From assembly GCF_900292015.1 (NCBI RefSeq), contig NZ_LR130759.1, positions 3,782,001 through 3,846,000 of the forward strand: a DNA stretch of 64,000 nt, read 5' to 3'. This stretch comes from Mycobacterium basiliense (GTDB taxonomy: Bacteria; Actinomycetota; Actinomycetes; Mycobacteriales; Mycobacteriaceae). The position numbers and the translations under genes were made by a program. Below, in pieces: positions 8,285-19,681 of the stretch. Positions within the stretch are counted from its first letter, which is position 1, and every line of letters starts with the position of its first letter. Below the pieces are notes generated by a model. That model searched no databases, was not told the DNA's origin, and saw only the letters and a list, made by a program, of their open reading frames with translations.

Positions 8285-10162
8285 CTACTTTTTGCCCTTG
8301 TCCCCCGCGGCGTCGGTGGACAGCGCCGCGACAAACGCTTCCTGCGGCACCTCGACGCGCCCAATGGTTTTCATCCGCTTCTTGCCTTCCTTCTGCTTTT
8401 CCAGAAGTTTGCGCTTGCGGGTGATGTCACCGCCATAGCACTTCGACAGCACGTCCTTGCGGATTGCGCGGATGTTTTCGCGCGCAATAATTTTCGATCC
8501 AATGGCGGCCTGGACCGGTACCTCGAACTGCTGACGTGGGATCAGCTCTTTGAGTTTGGTGGTCATCTTGTTGCCGTACGCGTAAGCCGAATCCTTGTGC
8601 ACGATCGCACTGAACGCGTCGACGGCCTCCCCTTGCAGCAGGATATCGACCTTGACCAGTTGCGCCTCCTGCTCGCCGGCCTCTTCGTAGTCGAGGCTGG
8701 CATAGCCACGAGTGCGCGACTTGAGGGCATCAAAGAAGTCAAAGATGATCTCCCCCAGCGGCATCGTGTAGCGCAACTCCACGCGCTCGGGCGACAGATA
8801 GTCCATGCCGCCCAACTCTCCACGACGCGATTGGCACAGTTCCATGATGGTGCCGATGAACTCGCTGGGCGCGATGATGGTCGTCTTGACGACGGGCTCG
8901 TAGACCGTGCGGATCTTGCCCTCCGGCCAGTCCGACGGATTGGTCACCAACAGGCCGTCATCCGAGTCGCCCTCGCGTCCCTCCAGGATCACCCGGTACA
9001 CGACGTTCGGTGACGTCGAAATCAGATCCAGGTCAAACTCGCGCTCGAGACGCTCACGAGTAATCTCCATGTGCAGCAGGCCCAGGAAGCCACACCGGAA
9101 GCCGAAACCCAGCGCCACCGAGGTTTCCGGCTCGTAGGTCAGGGCCGCATCGTTGAGCTGCAACTTGTCCAGGGCGTCGCGCAGATTCGGGTAGTCCGAG
9201 CCGTCGACCGGATACAGGCCCGAGTAGACCATCGGTTTGGGTTCGCGGTAGCCGGTCAGCGCTTCGGTGGCACCGTTTCGTGCCGTCGTGACGGTGTCGC
9301 CGACCTTGGACTGGCGGACATCCTTGACCCCGGTGATCAGGTAGCCGACCTCGCCGACACCCAGGCCCTTGCATGGCTTCGGCTCGGGCGAGACGATGCC
9401 GACCTCGAGCAATTCGTGCGTGGCCCCGGTCGACATCATCGCAATGCGCTCGCGAGGGCTGATCTTGCCGTCGACCACGCGCACATAAGTCACCACACCG
9501 CGATAAATGTCATAGACCGAGTCGAAGATCATCGCGCGCAGCGGCGCATCGGCGTCGCCCCGCGGGGGCGGCACCTGCTGGACCACCTCGTCGAGAAGTT
9601 GCGCAACGCCTTCCCCGGTCTTGCCGGACACCCGCAGCACGTCGTCCGGCTCACAGCCGATGATGTGCGCGATCTCGCCGGCGTAGCGGTCCGGGTCAGC
9701 GGCAGGCAGGTCGATCTTGTTCAGCACCGGAATGATGTGCAAGTCCCGATCCAGCGCCAGGTAGAGGTTGGCCAGCGTCTGAGCCTCGATGCCCTGCGCG
9801 GCATCGACCAGCAGCACGGCCCCCTCGCAAGCTTCCAGCGCGCGCGACACCTCGTAGGTGAAGTCGACGTGGCCCGGGGTGTCGATCAGATGCAACACAT
9901 AGTCGGCCGACGGATCGGTCGGTGCGCCACCCGAGAAACGCCACGGCAGGCGCACGTTCTGTGCCTTGATCGTGATGCCGCGTTCGCGCTCGATATCCAT
10001 CCGGTCCAGGTACTGGGCCCGCATGGAACGTTCGTCAACCACCCCGGTCAACTGCAGCATCCGGTCTGCCAGCGTCGACTTCCCATGGTCGATGTGAGCG
10101 ATGATGCAGAAGTTCCGTATCTGCGCCGGCGGGGTGAAGGTTTTGTCGGCGAAACTGCTGAT
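8285..10162 (-). CDS. lepA: Elongation factor 4 (LepA), with no standard start codon
   Basis: Ribosome-associated translational GTPase that back-translocates stalled ribosomes. All domains are present: the G1 loop AHIDHGKST, switch residues [10 protein letters not shown]3 DTPGH, G4 NKID, then domains II, III and V and a Lys-rich C-terminus. The frame is interrupted by TAG at 10201-10199, and between that stop and the ATG at 10060, which lies after the G1 loop, there is no ATG, GTG or TTG. The coordinates assume ATC at 10162, six bases after AGGAG. ATT at 10168 is an alternative. Starting at 10060 would delete the P-loop. A one-base sequencing error near the 5' end is also possible. Confidence 0.9.
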   Translation of the reverse strand: MSSFADKTFTPPAQIRNFCIIAHIDHGKSTLADRMLQLTGVVDERSMRAQYLDRMDIERERGITIKAQNVRLPWRFSGGAPTDPSADYVLHLIDTPGHVDFTYEVSRALEACEGAVLLVDAAQGIEAQTLANLYLALDRDLHIIPVLNKIDLPAADPDRYAGEIAHIIGCEPDDVLRVSGKTGEGVAQLLDEVVQQVPPPRGDADAPLRAMIFDSVYDIYRGVVTYVRVVDGKISPRERIAMMSTGATHELLEVGIVSPEPKPCKGLGVGEVGYLITGVKDVRQSKVGDTVTTARNGATEALTGYREPKPMVYSGLYPVDGSDYPNLRDALDKLQLNDAALTYEPETSVALGFGFRCGFLGLLHMEITRERLEREFDLDLISTSPNVVYRVILEGREGDSDDGLLVTNPSDWPEGKIRTVYEPVVKTTIIAPSEFIGTIMELCQSRRGELGGMDYLSPERVELRYTMPLGEIIFDFFDALKSRTRGYASLDYEEAGEQEAQLVKVDILLQGEAVDAFSAIVHKDSAYAYGNKMTTKLKELIPRQQFEVPVQAAIGSKIIARENIRAIRKDVLSKCYGGDITRKRKLLEKQKEGKKRMKTIGRVEVPQEAFVAALSTDAAGDKGKK

Positions 10163-10269
10163 GGGAATCTCCTGGAAGGCGGTTTGCGGGTATCCAGCCT
10201 ATCCGTGCGGCACCGCCCGGACACATTGGAGACCCAATCCGCCCCACCGATCGCGTCTATGCTGCGAAT

Positions 10270-10884
10270 ATGGCACCGGACAAGAAGTCGCCCGGAAAGT
10301 CACAGTGGAAGGCGTTCCAGCGTTTTACCGAGAACTTGGTGTTCAATGAGGCCCCGCGGGTTGTCCAGCGGCTGCAAAACACGCAGGAAACACTCCGAAC
10401 CATCCAGCAAGCCGTGAAGATCACCGCCAACATCATGGCGATGGGTCTACCGCCGCCGCCCGCCGAGATCACTGCGGGCCGGCCGGTCACCGACACCAGC
10501 TTTCCCACCGCACAGCGCGCCCGCAAGCTCGTCTACGCCGCGAACCTGGATGGCCGGGCGGACCCGGGCGAAATCGTCTGGACCTGGGTGGTCTACCAGG
10601 ACGATCCCACCCAGGGCGAAGACCTGCCGGTGCTTGTTGTGGGCCGCGACCGCAACGTATTGCTGGGGCTTACCGTGTCCAGCCAGCAACACCACGCCGC
10701 GGATCGAGACTGGGTCGAAATCGGCACCGGTGACTGGGACCATGAGCAACGACCGAGCTGGGTGCGGCTAGACCGGGTGCTCGACGTGCCCGAGGAAAGC
10801 ATCCGGCGTCAGGGCGCCATCCTGCAGCGTGAGGTCTTCGATGTGGTTGCCGCGCGATTGCGTGCCGACTACTCCTGGCGCTGA
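10270..10884 (+). CDS. PemK/MazF-like family protein (Rv2405-like)
   Basis: A 204-residue cytosolic protein divergent from lepA. The first 60 residues are basic and helical. From about residue 90 the sequence GEIVWTWVVYQDDPTQGEDLPVLVVGR fits the SH3-like barrel of PemK/MazF-type endoribonuclease toxins, whose usual pattern is a GxIWWVDF-like strand followed by RPVLVV. No antitoxin gene lies next to it, so a classical toxin-antitoxin role is not supported. I recall a similar protein as Rv2405 at the same place in M. tuberculosis. Confidence 0.75.
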   Translation: MAPDKKSPGKSQWKAFQRFTENLVFNEAPRVVQRLQNTQETLRTIQQAVKITANIMAMGLPPPPAEITAGRPVTDTSFPTAQRARKLVYAANLDGRADPGEIVWTWVVYQDDPTQGEDLPVLVVGRDRNVLLGLTVSSQQHHAADRDWVEIGTGDWDHEQRPSWVRLDRVLDVPEESIRRQGAILQREVFDVVAARLRADYSWR

Positions 10885-10956
10885 GTGGACGCGCGCACCT
10901 GGCGTCGGGTCGAGCGATCAACCCGACCAATCGGCCAGACCTTCAGCCTGGAGGCA

Positions 10957-11385
10957 TCACCCCTGCGTGATGTAGGACTGCAGCTGCTGCTGCTCGGCCT
11001 CGAGTTCACCCATGCGCGACTTCACCACGTCACCGATGCTGACGATGCCGATCAGCTTCCGGCCGTCGAGCACCGGCACGTGGCGGACCCGGTTCTGGGT
11101 CATCAGCACGCTGATGCTGTCGACCGTGTCCGATTTCGCGCAGGTGGCAACGGCACTGGTCATGATTTTGGAAACCGGGCGAGTCAACACACTGGCGCCG
11201 TGTATGTGCAGCTGGCGGACCACATCGCGTTCCGACACGATGCCGACCACACCTTCCGCGCCGACGACCACCATCGCGCCGATGTTCTGCTCAGCCAGAC
11301 CGGCAAGCAATTCCCGGACCGTCGCTTCGGGGTTGATCGTCACAACCGCCGCCCCCTTGTTCCGCAAGACGTCCGCGATCCGCAT
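10957..11385 (-). CDS. Tandem CBS-domain protein (Rv2406c-like)
   Basis: A small 142-residue protein made of two CBS domains (about residues 1-65 and 75-130), the fold that binds adenosine-type ligands such as AMP or ATP. Typical CBS strings are [12 protein letters not shown] and [21 protein letters not shown]. There is no fused catalytic domain, so it is probably a stand-alone ligand sensor. The length equals that recalled for M. tuberculosis Rv2406c. The partner is unknown. Confidence 0.88.
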   Translation of the reverse strand: MRIADVLRNKGAAVVTINPEATVRELLAGLAEQNIGAMVVVGAEGVVGIVSERDVVRQLHIHGASVLTRPVSKIMTSAVATCAKSDTVDSISVLMTQNRVRHVPVLDGRKLIGIVSIGDVVKSRMGELEAEQQQLQSYITQG

Positions 11386-11570
11386 TAAGGCCTCCCACTA
11401 ATTGTGACCCGATTCACACCCAGGCTACGGCTAACTCGCGCAACGGGAAAGCCAACACCCCAACACGGGCGGTAATGCCGACACCCGCCCGCCGGTACCC
11501 ATCCGGTGGCCCCGGCCGAATCGACGGATCGGACCACCAACTACCGGATCCGGCTTGCAAAGATGGGGCC

Positions 11571-12410
11571 ATGATTGAGATCACGTTGCTCGGCACCGGA
11601 AGCCCGATCCCCGACCCGAACCGTGCTGGGCCATCCACGTTGGTACGGGCGGGCGGACAGGTATTCCTGGTCGATTGCGGCCGTGGGGTGCTGCAGCGTG
11701 CGGCGGCGGTCGGCGTGGGCGCCGCCGGATTGTCGGCTCTGCTGCTCACCCACCTGCACAGCGACCACATCGCCGAACTCGGCGACGTGATCATTACCAG
11801 CTGGGTCGCCAACTTCGCGCCCGATCCCCCGCCCCTACAGATCATCGGCCCGCCGGGCACCGCGGAGGTGGTGGCGGCGACGCTGAAGGCGTTCGGCCAC
11901 GACATCGGCTACCGAATCGCCCACCACGCCGATCTGACCGCGCCGCCACCTGTCGACGTCCACGAATTCACCGCGGGCACGGTGTGGGACCGCGACGGCG
12001 TGACGATCCGGGTGGCACCCACCGATCATCGTCCGGTGGCGCCTACCATCGGATTCCGCATCGAATCCGACGGCGCGTCGGTGGTGCTGGCCGGCGATAC
12101 GGTGCCCTGCACCAGCCTGGACGAATTAGCTACCGGTGCAGGGGCATTGGTGCACACCGTGATCCGCAAGGACATCGTCACCCACTTCCCGCAGCAGCGG
12201 GTCAAAGATATCTGCGACTACCATTCGTCGGTGCAGGAAGCGGCCGCAACCGCGGCTCGTGCCGGTGTGGGGACGCTGATCATGACGCACTATGTGCCGG
12301 CCCCGGTCCCGGGCCAAGAGGACCAGTGGCGGTCCTTGGCCGCAACCGAATTCGACGGAACCATCGAACTGGGCGACGATCTGCATCGGGTCGAAGTGCA
12401 CGCCCGGTAG
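11571..12410 (+). CDS. Ribonuclease Z-like metallo-beta-lactamase-fold hydrolase (Rv2407-like)
   Basis: A 279-residue metal-dependent hydrolase. The product begins [20 protein letters not shown], the usual RNase Z opening. The metal-binding motif [13 protein letters not shown] lies near residue 65, a conserved VLAGDT near 165 and MTHYVP near 240. Family members cleave tRNA 3' trailers, but many actinobacterial relatives have unproven substrates. ATG at 11571 directly follows AGATGGGGCC. The frame is open further upstream without a better start. Confidence 0.85.
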   Translation: MIEITLLGTGSPIPDPNRAGPSTLVRAGGQVFLVDCGRGVLQRAAAVGVGAAGLSALLLTHLHSDHIAELGDVIITSWVANFAPDPPPLQIIGPPGTAEVVAATLKAFGHDIGYRIAHHADLTAPPPVDVHEFTAGTVWDRDGVTIRVAPTDHRPVAPTIGFRIESDGASVVLAGDTVPCTSLDELATGAGALVHTVIRKDIVTHFPQQRVKDICDYHSSVQEAAATAARAGVGTLIMTHYVPAPVPGQEDQWRSLAATEFDGTIELGDDLHRVEVHAR

Positions 12411-12611
12411 CGGCTCGCCAGACCCGCCGACGAACCACGGCGGCGGCGGAACCCGCGCTATGACAAGGTTGACACCGAGTTCCCAACGCTCGGATGACTC
12501 GACGCGCGGTTTTGTGGAAACACAAATCAGCCCTGTTGCAGCTGAGTAATATTTCTCCCGTCGATATTGACCAGCTGTGGGTGTGTGGCCGTGAAGTGGT
12601 GGTGGTCGTAA

Positions 12612-14216
<1,605 letters not shown>

Positions 14217-14375
14217 CTAGACGCCTCGCCGAGCCTGACGAATTCGGTCGCGGTGCAAACAAGCGCACCGGCCTGCATCGCCCCGGCGGTCCGGAGGCAA
14301 CGAAATGCCCCCACCGGGCAATCACATCGCGCTATCATCCGCACCTGGTCCAGTGGTTGATCGCGGGGGTGCCGC

Positions 14376-15791
14376 ATGTCATATGTGCTGTTCAGTCCCG
14401 AGGCGATCGCTGCGGCCGCGGCCGACCTGGCCGGTATCGGTTCGACAATCGCCGAGGCCAATGTCATGGCGGCGCCCGAGACCATCGGCGTGCAGGCCGC
14501 AGCCGCCGATCAAGTGTCGGCCGCCGTCGCGGCGTTTTTCGGGGCCCACGCCCAGGGTTATCGAAGCATCAGCACCCAGATGTCGGCTTTTCACGACCAA
14601 CTCGTGCAGGCCCTGTCCGTCGGCGGCGCCTCGTATGCTGGCGCCGAGGCCGCCGGTGCGCAGAGCCTGCTCGGCCTGATCAACGCGCCCACCCAGGCCT
14701 TGCTGGGCCGGCCCCTGATCGGCAACGGCGCTGACGGTGGGACCGTCGGCGGAATCGGGCAACCCGGCGAGGCCGGCGGCCTGCTGGTCGGCGACGGCGG
14801 CCGCGGAGGCGACAGCACGCTCGCCGGTGTGGCCGGCGGTGGTGGCGGCGCCGGCGGGCTGATCGGCAATGGCGGCGCCGGCGGTACCGGGGGCCCGGGT
14901 GGCAGCGGCGGACTGGGCGGCAACGCCGGGCTGCTGGGGACCGGCGGTACCGGGGGCACCGGGGGCGTCGGCGTCGCGGCTGGTTTCGGTGGCACCGGCG
15001 GCAACGGTGGCTCCGGCGGCCTGCTCTACGGCGACGGCGGGACCGGCGGAGCTGGCGGCGCGGGCGTGGCCGGCGCCGTCCTGGGAGGGCTCGGCGGACT
15101 CGGCGGCGACGCGCAGCTGTTCGGCAACGGCGGGACCGGCGGCCTTGGTGGTAGCAACTCCCTCGGCGCGGCCGGCCAGGGCGGTCAAGGCGGCGACGGC
15201 GGCAGCGCCGGTGCACTGCTGGGCAGCGGCGGAGTCGGCGGCGGCGGCGGGCTGGGCGCGATGGCGGGCGGGGGCGGCGGTGCCGGGGGCGCCGGAGGAT
15301 ACGCGTTCGGCAATGGCGGTGTTGGCGGCCTGGGCGGGGACGGCGTCTCCGGCTTCGGGGGCGCGGGAGGATCGGGTGGCCGCGCGGCGGTGTTCTTCGG
15401 CCTCGGAGGTGCGGGCGGCAACGGTGGCGTGGGCAACGTCGCCGTCCCGCTCGCCGGGGGAACCGGCGGGGATGGCGGCGGAGCCGGATTGTTCGGCCTA
15501 GGCGGCATAGGTGGGGCCGGTGGTTCCGGTGGCGGCTATGGCGGATCCGGCGGGGCCGGCGCCTTCCTGATCGGCAACGCCGGCGACGGTGGGGCCGGTG
15601 GCGTGGGCAACGCGTTGAGCACCGAGGGCGGCAATGGCGGCGCCGGTGGCGACGCGCGACTAATCGGCTACGGAGGCAATGGCGGAGCGGGCGGGCGAGG
15701 CTTCGGCGTCGGCGCCAACGGCGCCGGGGGGCCCGGCGGCGCGGGTGGATTCCTGTACGGCGGTAACGGCGCCACCGGCCCCAGTCCCTAG
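14376..15791 (+). CDS. PE_PGRS family protein
   Basis: A 471-residue PE_PGRS protein, second of the tandem pair. The PE domain starts MSYVLFSPEAIAAAAADL (residues 1-95), the linker GRPLIGNGADGGTVGGIGQ resembles that of the upstream gene, and the rest is a Gly-Gly-X domain with units such as LFGNGGTGG. The 3' end overlaps the stop of the convergent transglutaminase gene by four bases. The pair looks like an old tandem duplication, since the linker regions correspond although the PE domains have diverged. Surface location is inferred from the family. Confidence 0.93.
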   Translation: MSYVLFSPEAIAAAAADLAGIGSTIAEANVMAAPETIGVQAAAADQVSAAVAAFFGAHAQGYRSISTQMSAFHDQLVQALSVGGASYAGAEAAGAQSLLGLINAPTQALLGRPLIGNGADGGTVGGIGQPGEAGGLLVGDGGRGGDSTLAGVAGGGGGAGGLIGNGGAGGTGGPGGSGGLGGNAGLLGTGGTGGTGGVGVAAGFGGTGGNGGSGGLLYGDGGTGGAGGAGVAGAVLGGLGGLGGDAQLFGNGGTGGLGGSNSLGAAGQGGQGGDGGSAGALLGSGGVGGGGGLGAMAGGGGGAGGAGGYAFGNGGVGGLGGDGVSGFGGAGGSGGRAAVFFGLGGAGGNGGVGNVAVPLAGGTGGDGGGAGLFGLGGIGGAGGSGGGYGGSGGAGAFLIGNAGDGGAGGVGNALSTEGGNGGAGGDARLIGYGGNGGAGGRGFGVGANGAGGPGGAGGFLYGGNGATGPSP

Positions 15792-16627
15792 GCCAGCCGG
15801 GTGATCTCCACCTCCACATCCAGGTCGGTCGCCCCGAGCCCGGAGTAAATACCCTTCAGCGGGGACACGTCGCGGTAGTCGCGACCGACACCGACGCTGA
15901 TGTACTGCTCGGTGATTTCGGTGTCATTGGTGGGGTCATAGTTCCACCACACACCGGTCCAGGCCTGAATCCAGGCATGGCTACGTCCTTCTACGGTTTT
16001 GCCGACCTTGGCGTCACGCTTGGGGTGCAAGTATCCGGAAACGTAGCGCGCCGGAATTCCCATGCCGCGCAATATAATCAGCGACAAATGCGCGAAGTCC
16101 TGACAGACGCCCTTACCTTGTTCCAACGCGTCTAGCCCGGACGAACTCACTCCGGTGGTACCAGGGAGGTAATCCAATTCGCTGCGCGCCCATCGGGCCG
16201 CGGCAATCACGGCTTCGCGGGGATCGTGATACTTGGTGATCCTCCTACCCACGGCGGCCACGCGCTTGCTCGTCGGGGTGTACTCGGTGGGGCGCAACAC
16301 CTCGTCGAACCGATCGATGACGGCGTCGGATTGCAGTTCCTCCCAGGTGGTCTTCGCCGACGGAGGTTCCGGACGCTCGGTCTCGACGACGGACGAGGAC
16401 GTGACCGTCAATTCGGTATGCGGCGCATGCAGATCGAACGCCGTTACCGCGGTACCCCAATAGTCGACGTAGCGGTAGGACCGCGTAGCCGGGATGGTTT
16501 CGACACGATTGAGGATGACGTTCTGCCGGGTATTGGAGCGCGGCGTCAACCGCGCTTCGTTATAGGACGCGGTGACCGGCGATTCGTAGGCGTACCCGGT
16601 GCTGTGCACCACCCGCATTCGCCACAT
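15788..16627 (-). CDS. Transglutaminase-like cysteine protease domain protein (Rv2409c-like)
   Basis: A 279-residue protein with an N-terminal beta domain and a transglutaminase-like core. The catalytic Cys lies in KGVCQDFAHL (near residue 160), the His in RSHAWIQAW (near 220) and the Asp in YDPTNDTEI (near 235). ATG at 16627 overlaps the stop of the alpha-E gene as ATGA and gives the length I recall for Rv2409c. It forms an operon with the alpha-E and ATP-grasp genes, a trio predicted in comparative genomics to make or process peptide-like amide bonds. The substrate is unknown. Confidence 0.9.
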   Translation of the reverse strand: MWRMRVVHSTGYAYESPVTASYNEARLTPRSNTRQNVILNRVETIPATRSYRYVDYWGTAVTAFDLHAPHTELTVTSSSVVETERPEPPSAKTTWEELQSDAVIDRFDEVLRPTEYTPTSKRVAAVGRRITKYHDPREAVIAAARWARSELDYLPGTTGVSSSGLDALEQGKGVCQDFAHLSLIILRGMGIPARYVSGYLHPKRDAKVGKTVEGRSHAWIQAWTGVWWNYDPTNDTEITEQYISVGVGRDYRDVSPLKGIYSGLGATDLDVEVEITRLA

Positions 16628-17604
16628 CAGGCTTCTCCTTGCCGACCGACCAGTTGGCCACTGCGGCCAGCATCGGTCCATGCCACCCACGGTGTTACGT
16701 GGAAATACTGCAGCGCTAGTGCTTCTCCGACGTCTCGGCAGGTTCTCTGCAAGCCCGCCAGGCGGCTGTCCAGGGACTCGAGCAGCACACCGGGCTGCAC
16801 GAATTCGAGTTTGCTGCGGGCCTGGCCGAGCAGCCGCTGCGCTTCGGTGGTCGCCCCGACCCGACTCTGCGGATTGTGCAGTAATTCGTCGAGGTTGTGT
16901 TCGGCCAACCGCAACGAGTAGTAGACCGAGCGCGGGAACAGCCGGTCAAGCATCATGAACTCCACCACCCTTCCGGCATCCAACACACCTCGATAGGTTC
17001 GCAGATAGGTGTCATGCGCGCCGGCCGAGCGCAGCAGAGTGACCCACGCCGGCGATGACGCACTGTCCCCCACCCGCGACAACAGCAGGCGCACGGTCAT
17101 GTCGACCCGCTCAATCGCACGACCAAGCAACATGAATCGGTATCCGTCGTCACGCGAGAGCGTCGAGTCGGCCAACCCGGCGAACATTGCCGCGCGGCCC
17201 TCGATGAAGGATAGAAACTCATGCGGCCCAAGTCGTTTGGCGGCTCGCTCGCGTTCGGGAAGAGCATGGTAGGTGGTATTGAGACACTCCCAGGTCTCAA
17301 TGGACGTCACCTCGCGGGCCGACTTTGCGTTTTCCCGCGCCGCTGAGATGGCGTCGACGATCGAGCTGCCGCCCTGGGCGTTGGTGCTGAAAGCCACCAG
17401 GTCCGTCAGCGACCAGACGTCCAACTCGTGGTCGGGGGGCTCTATCCCAAGCACTTTGAGCAACACCCGGGAGGCCTGGTCGGGGTCGATGCTGGAATCT
17501 TCGAGCAATTGGTGCACCGCGACGTCCAAGATCCGCGCGGTGTCGTCGGCGCGCTCGACGTAGCGACCGATCCAATACAGAGCTTCGGCATTACGGGCGA
17601 GCAT
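16627..17604 (-). CDS. Alpha-E domain protein (Rv2410c-like)
   Basis: A 325-residue all-helical protein of the alpha-E family (formerly DUF403). It starts MLARNAEALYWIGRYVERADDTARI, the diagnostic opening, and continues with alternating amphipathic helices. It overlaps both neighbours as ATGA, so the three genes are almost certainly translated together. The family always travels with circularly permuted ATP-grasp and transglutaminase-like proteins, but its biochemical role is not established. Nothing is unusual in length or composition. Confidence 0.9.
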   Translation of the reverse strand: MLARNAEALYWIGRYVERADDTARILDVAVHQLLEDSSIDPDQASRVLLKVLGIEPPDHELDVWSLTDLVAFSTNAQGGSSIVDAISAARENAKSAREVTSIETWECLNTTYHALPERERAAKRLGPHEFLSFIEGRAAMFAGLADSTLSRDDGYRFMLLGRAIERVDMTVRLLLSRVGDSASSPAWVTLLRSAGAHDTYLRTYRGVLDAGRVVEFMMLDRLFPRSVYYSLRLAEHNLDELLHNPQSRVGATTEAQRLLGQARSKLEFVQPGVLLESLDSRLAGLQRTCRDVGEALALQYFHVTPWVAWTDAGRSGQLVGRQGEA

Positions 17605-19280
17605 CAGTCGATCACCTTCTGCTGCTGTTGTTGCTGGGGAAGTTCGTCCTGCGGTTGTTGAATCTGCTGCGGTTGCTGCTGTGTCGGCCAGGAACCATCT
17701 AGGTTCGCCTCGGGCACCGGCGGCGGCAGTTTCCGCACCACCTGAGCACGGCCCAGTTCACGATCGGCGGCCATCGCCCGTGGCGCCAGCACCCAGGTGT
17801 CCTTGGATCCACCTCCCTGGCTGGAATTGACCACTCGGGATCCCTCCACCAAAGCCACCCTGGTCAGGCCGCCCGGCAGCACCCAGATGTCCTCGCCGTC
17901 GTTGACCGCAAACGGGCGCAGATCGACATACCGCGGTGCCAGCGCGCCCTTGATCCCGGTGGGCACGGTGGACAACTCCATCATTGGCTGCGCGATCCAG
18001 CTACGGGGATCGTCACGAATCTTCTTGCTCACCGTGGCCCGTTCCTTCTCGGAAGCGTCCGGACCGAACACGATGCCGTAGCCCCCGGATCCCTCGACCG
18101 GTTTGAGAACCAGTTCGCCGATCCGATCCAGCACTTCTTCGCGTTCGTCATCCAGCCAGCACCGCAGGGTGTCCACGTTAGCCAGCAGCGGCGTCTCACC
18201 CAGGTAGTACTCGATCATCGTGGGCACGTAGGTGTAGACGAGCTTGTCGTCACCCACGCCGTTGCCGATGGCGCTGGAAACCACCACGTTGCCCGCGCGG
18301 GCGGCGTTCACCAGGCCGGCGACCCCCAGCACCGAGTCGGCACGGAACTGCAGCGGGTCCAGAAACGCGTCGTCGATGCGCCGGTAGATGACATCCACCT
18401 GACGCTCGCCCTCCGTGGTGCGCATGTACACCTGGTTGTCGCGACAGAACAGGTCGCGGCCTTCGACGAGCTCGACCCCCATCTGCCGGGCCAGCAGCGA
18501 GTGCTCGAAATACGCCGAGTTGTGCACGCCCGGGGTCAACACCACCACGGTGGGGTCGGCCTCGTTGGTGGCCGCGGAGTTGCGCAGTGCCCGCAGCAGA
18601 TGCGCGGGGTAGTCGTCAACCGGGCGGACCCGGTGCGTGGCGAACAGGTTCGGGAAGACCCGCGCCATCGTGCGCCGGTTCTCGATGACATAGGACACCC
18701 CCGACGGCGAGCGCAGATTGTCTTCGAGAACCCGGAAGTCGCCACGGTCGTCACGAATCAGGTCGATACCGGCGACATGGATCCGAACGCCGTTGGGTGG
18801 AACGATCCCCACGGCCTCCCGGTGAAAGTGCTCACAGGACGTCACCAATCGTCGTGGTATCACGCCGTCGCGCAGAATCTCTTGATCACCGTAGATGTCG
18901 TCCAGGTACATCTCGAGGGCCTTGACGCGTTGGGTGATACCCCGCTCCAAGCGGGCCCATTCGGTAGCCGAGATCACCCGAGGCACCAGGTCGAGCGGGA
19001 ACGGGCGCTCCTGGCCGGACAGCGAAAACGTGATGCCCTGGTCAATGAAGGCGCGGTCTAACGCCTCGGCGCGTGCCTTCAAATCGGACGCATCCGACGG
19101 CGCCAACTCGGCGTAGATGCCCTTGTAGGGGCCACGAACGCTGCCCTGTGCATCGAACATCTCGTCGAAAGCCATCGAATAGGCATCCGACTCGTTGTAG
19201 CCGTCGAAAATACGTTCCTTGCGAGCGGGCGACCGCCGCCTGTTCACCTCGATCGGGTCCGAAAGCCTCACTCGTGACAT
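17604..19280 (-). CDS. Circularly permuted ATP-grasp protein (Rv2411c-like)
   Basis: A 558-residue ATP-grasp enzyme, predicted to ligate carboxylates to amines with ATP. Conserved blocks are YNESDAYSMAFDEMF near the N-terminus, LRSPSGVSYVIENRR around residue 190, DVIYRRIDD near 300 and VLKPVEGSGGYGIVFG near 390. The last 60 residues are low-complexity, rich in Gln and Pro, and end QQQQQQKVID. It is the first gene of the ATP-grasp/alpha-E/transglutaminase operon. The start at ATG 19280 has TTAAGG upstream. Confidence 0.9.
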   Translation of the reverse strand: MSRVRLSDPIEVNRRRSPARKERIFDGYNESDAYSMAFDEMFDAQGSVRGPYKGIYAELAPSDASDLKARAEALDRAFIDQGITFSLSGQERPFPLDLVPRVISATEWARLERGITQRVKALEMYLDDIYGDQEILRDGVIPRRLVTSCEHFHREAVGIVPPNGVRIHVAGIDLIRDDRGDFRVLEDNLRSPSGVSYVIENRRTMARVFPNLFATHRVRPVDDYPAHLLRALRNSAATNEADPTVVVLTPGVHNSAYFEHSLLARQMGVELVEGRDLFCRDNQVYMRTTEGERQVDVIYRRIDDAFLDPLQFRADSVLGVAGLVNAARAGNVVVSSAIGNGVGDDKLVYTYVPTMIEYYLGETPLLANVDTLRCWLDDEREEVLDRIGELVLKPVEGSGGYGIVFGPDASEKERATVSKKIRDDPRSWIAQPMMELSTVPTGIKGALAPRYVDLRPFAVNDGEDIWVLPGGLTRVALVEGSRVVNSSQGGGSKDTWVLAPRAMAADRELGRAQVVRKLPPPVPEANLDGSWPTQQQPQQIQQPQDELPQQQQQQKVID

Positions 19281-19322
19281 GCTGCCTTAATCCGACATTC
19301 CGGCAGGCCACGGGTTGGTCTT

Positions 19323-19352
19323 TTGGGCGAAAACGTAACCGACTGATAACCT
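19323..19352 (+). promoter_or_regulatory. Possible promoter of rpsT
   Basis: TTGGGC at 19323-19328 and TAACCT at 19347-19352 are separated by 18 bp, an acceptable sigma-A type arrangement 65 bp upstream of the rpsT start. The match is moderate and was found by eye. Confidence 0.35.
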
Positions 19353-19416
19353 GAGCAGTCGCTGTCGGGTATCAGTGCACCCGAGCAATCGCCGAATCGA
19401 CATAAGGAACTGACGC

Positions 19417-19680
19417 GTGGCCAACATCAAGTCGCAGCAAAAGCGCAACCGCACGAACGAGCGCGCCCGACTGCGCAACAAGTCGGTGAAGTCGTCGCTA
19501 CGCACCGCCGTCCGGGCGTTCCGCGAGGCCACTCACGCTGGCGACAAGGAAAAGGCTGCGGAATTGCTGGCGTCGACCAACCGCAAGCTGGACAAGGCTG
19601 CCAGCAAAGGCGTGATCCACAAGAATCAGGCCGCCAACAAGAAGTCGGCCCTGGCAAGGGCCCTCAACAAGCTGGCCTGA
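19417..19680 (+). CDS. rpsT: 30S ribosomal protein S20
   Basis: An 87-residue basic ribosomal protein that binds 16S rRNA in the small subunit. The product, translated from GTG at 19417, begins [19 protein letters not shown], the usual S20 opening, and ends in [21 protein letters not shown] lies upstream at a normal distance. It ends one base before the convergent holA gene, so the two share a tight 3' junction. Confidence 0.97.
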   Translation: MANIKSQQKRNRTNERARLRNKSVKSSLRTAVRAFREATHAGDKEKAAELLASTNRKLDKAASKGVIHKNQAANKKSALARALNKLA

Positions 19681-19681
19681 C

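Noticed and set aside
9071..10417. 448-codon plus-strand frame opposite lepA
   Set aside because: It is a shadow of the highly conserved lepA coding sequence, with no recognisable domain.
10270..10884. Toxin-antitoxin module based on the PemK-like protein
   Set aside because: No antitoxin-like small gene is adjacent. The neighbours are lepA and a CBS-domain protein.
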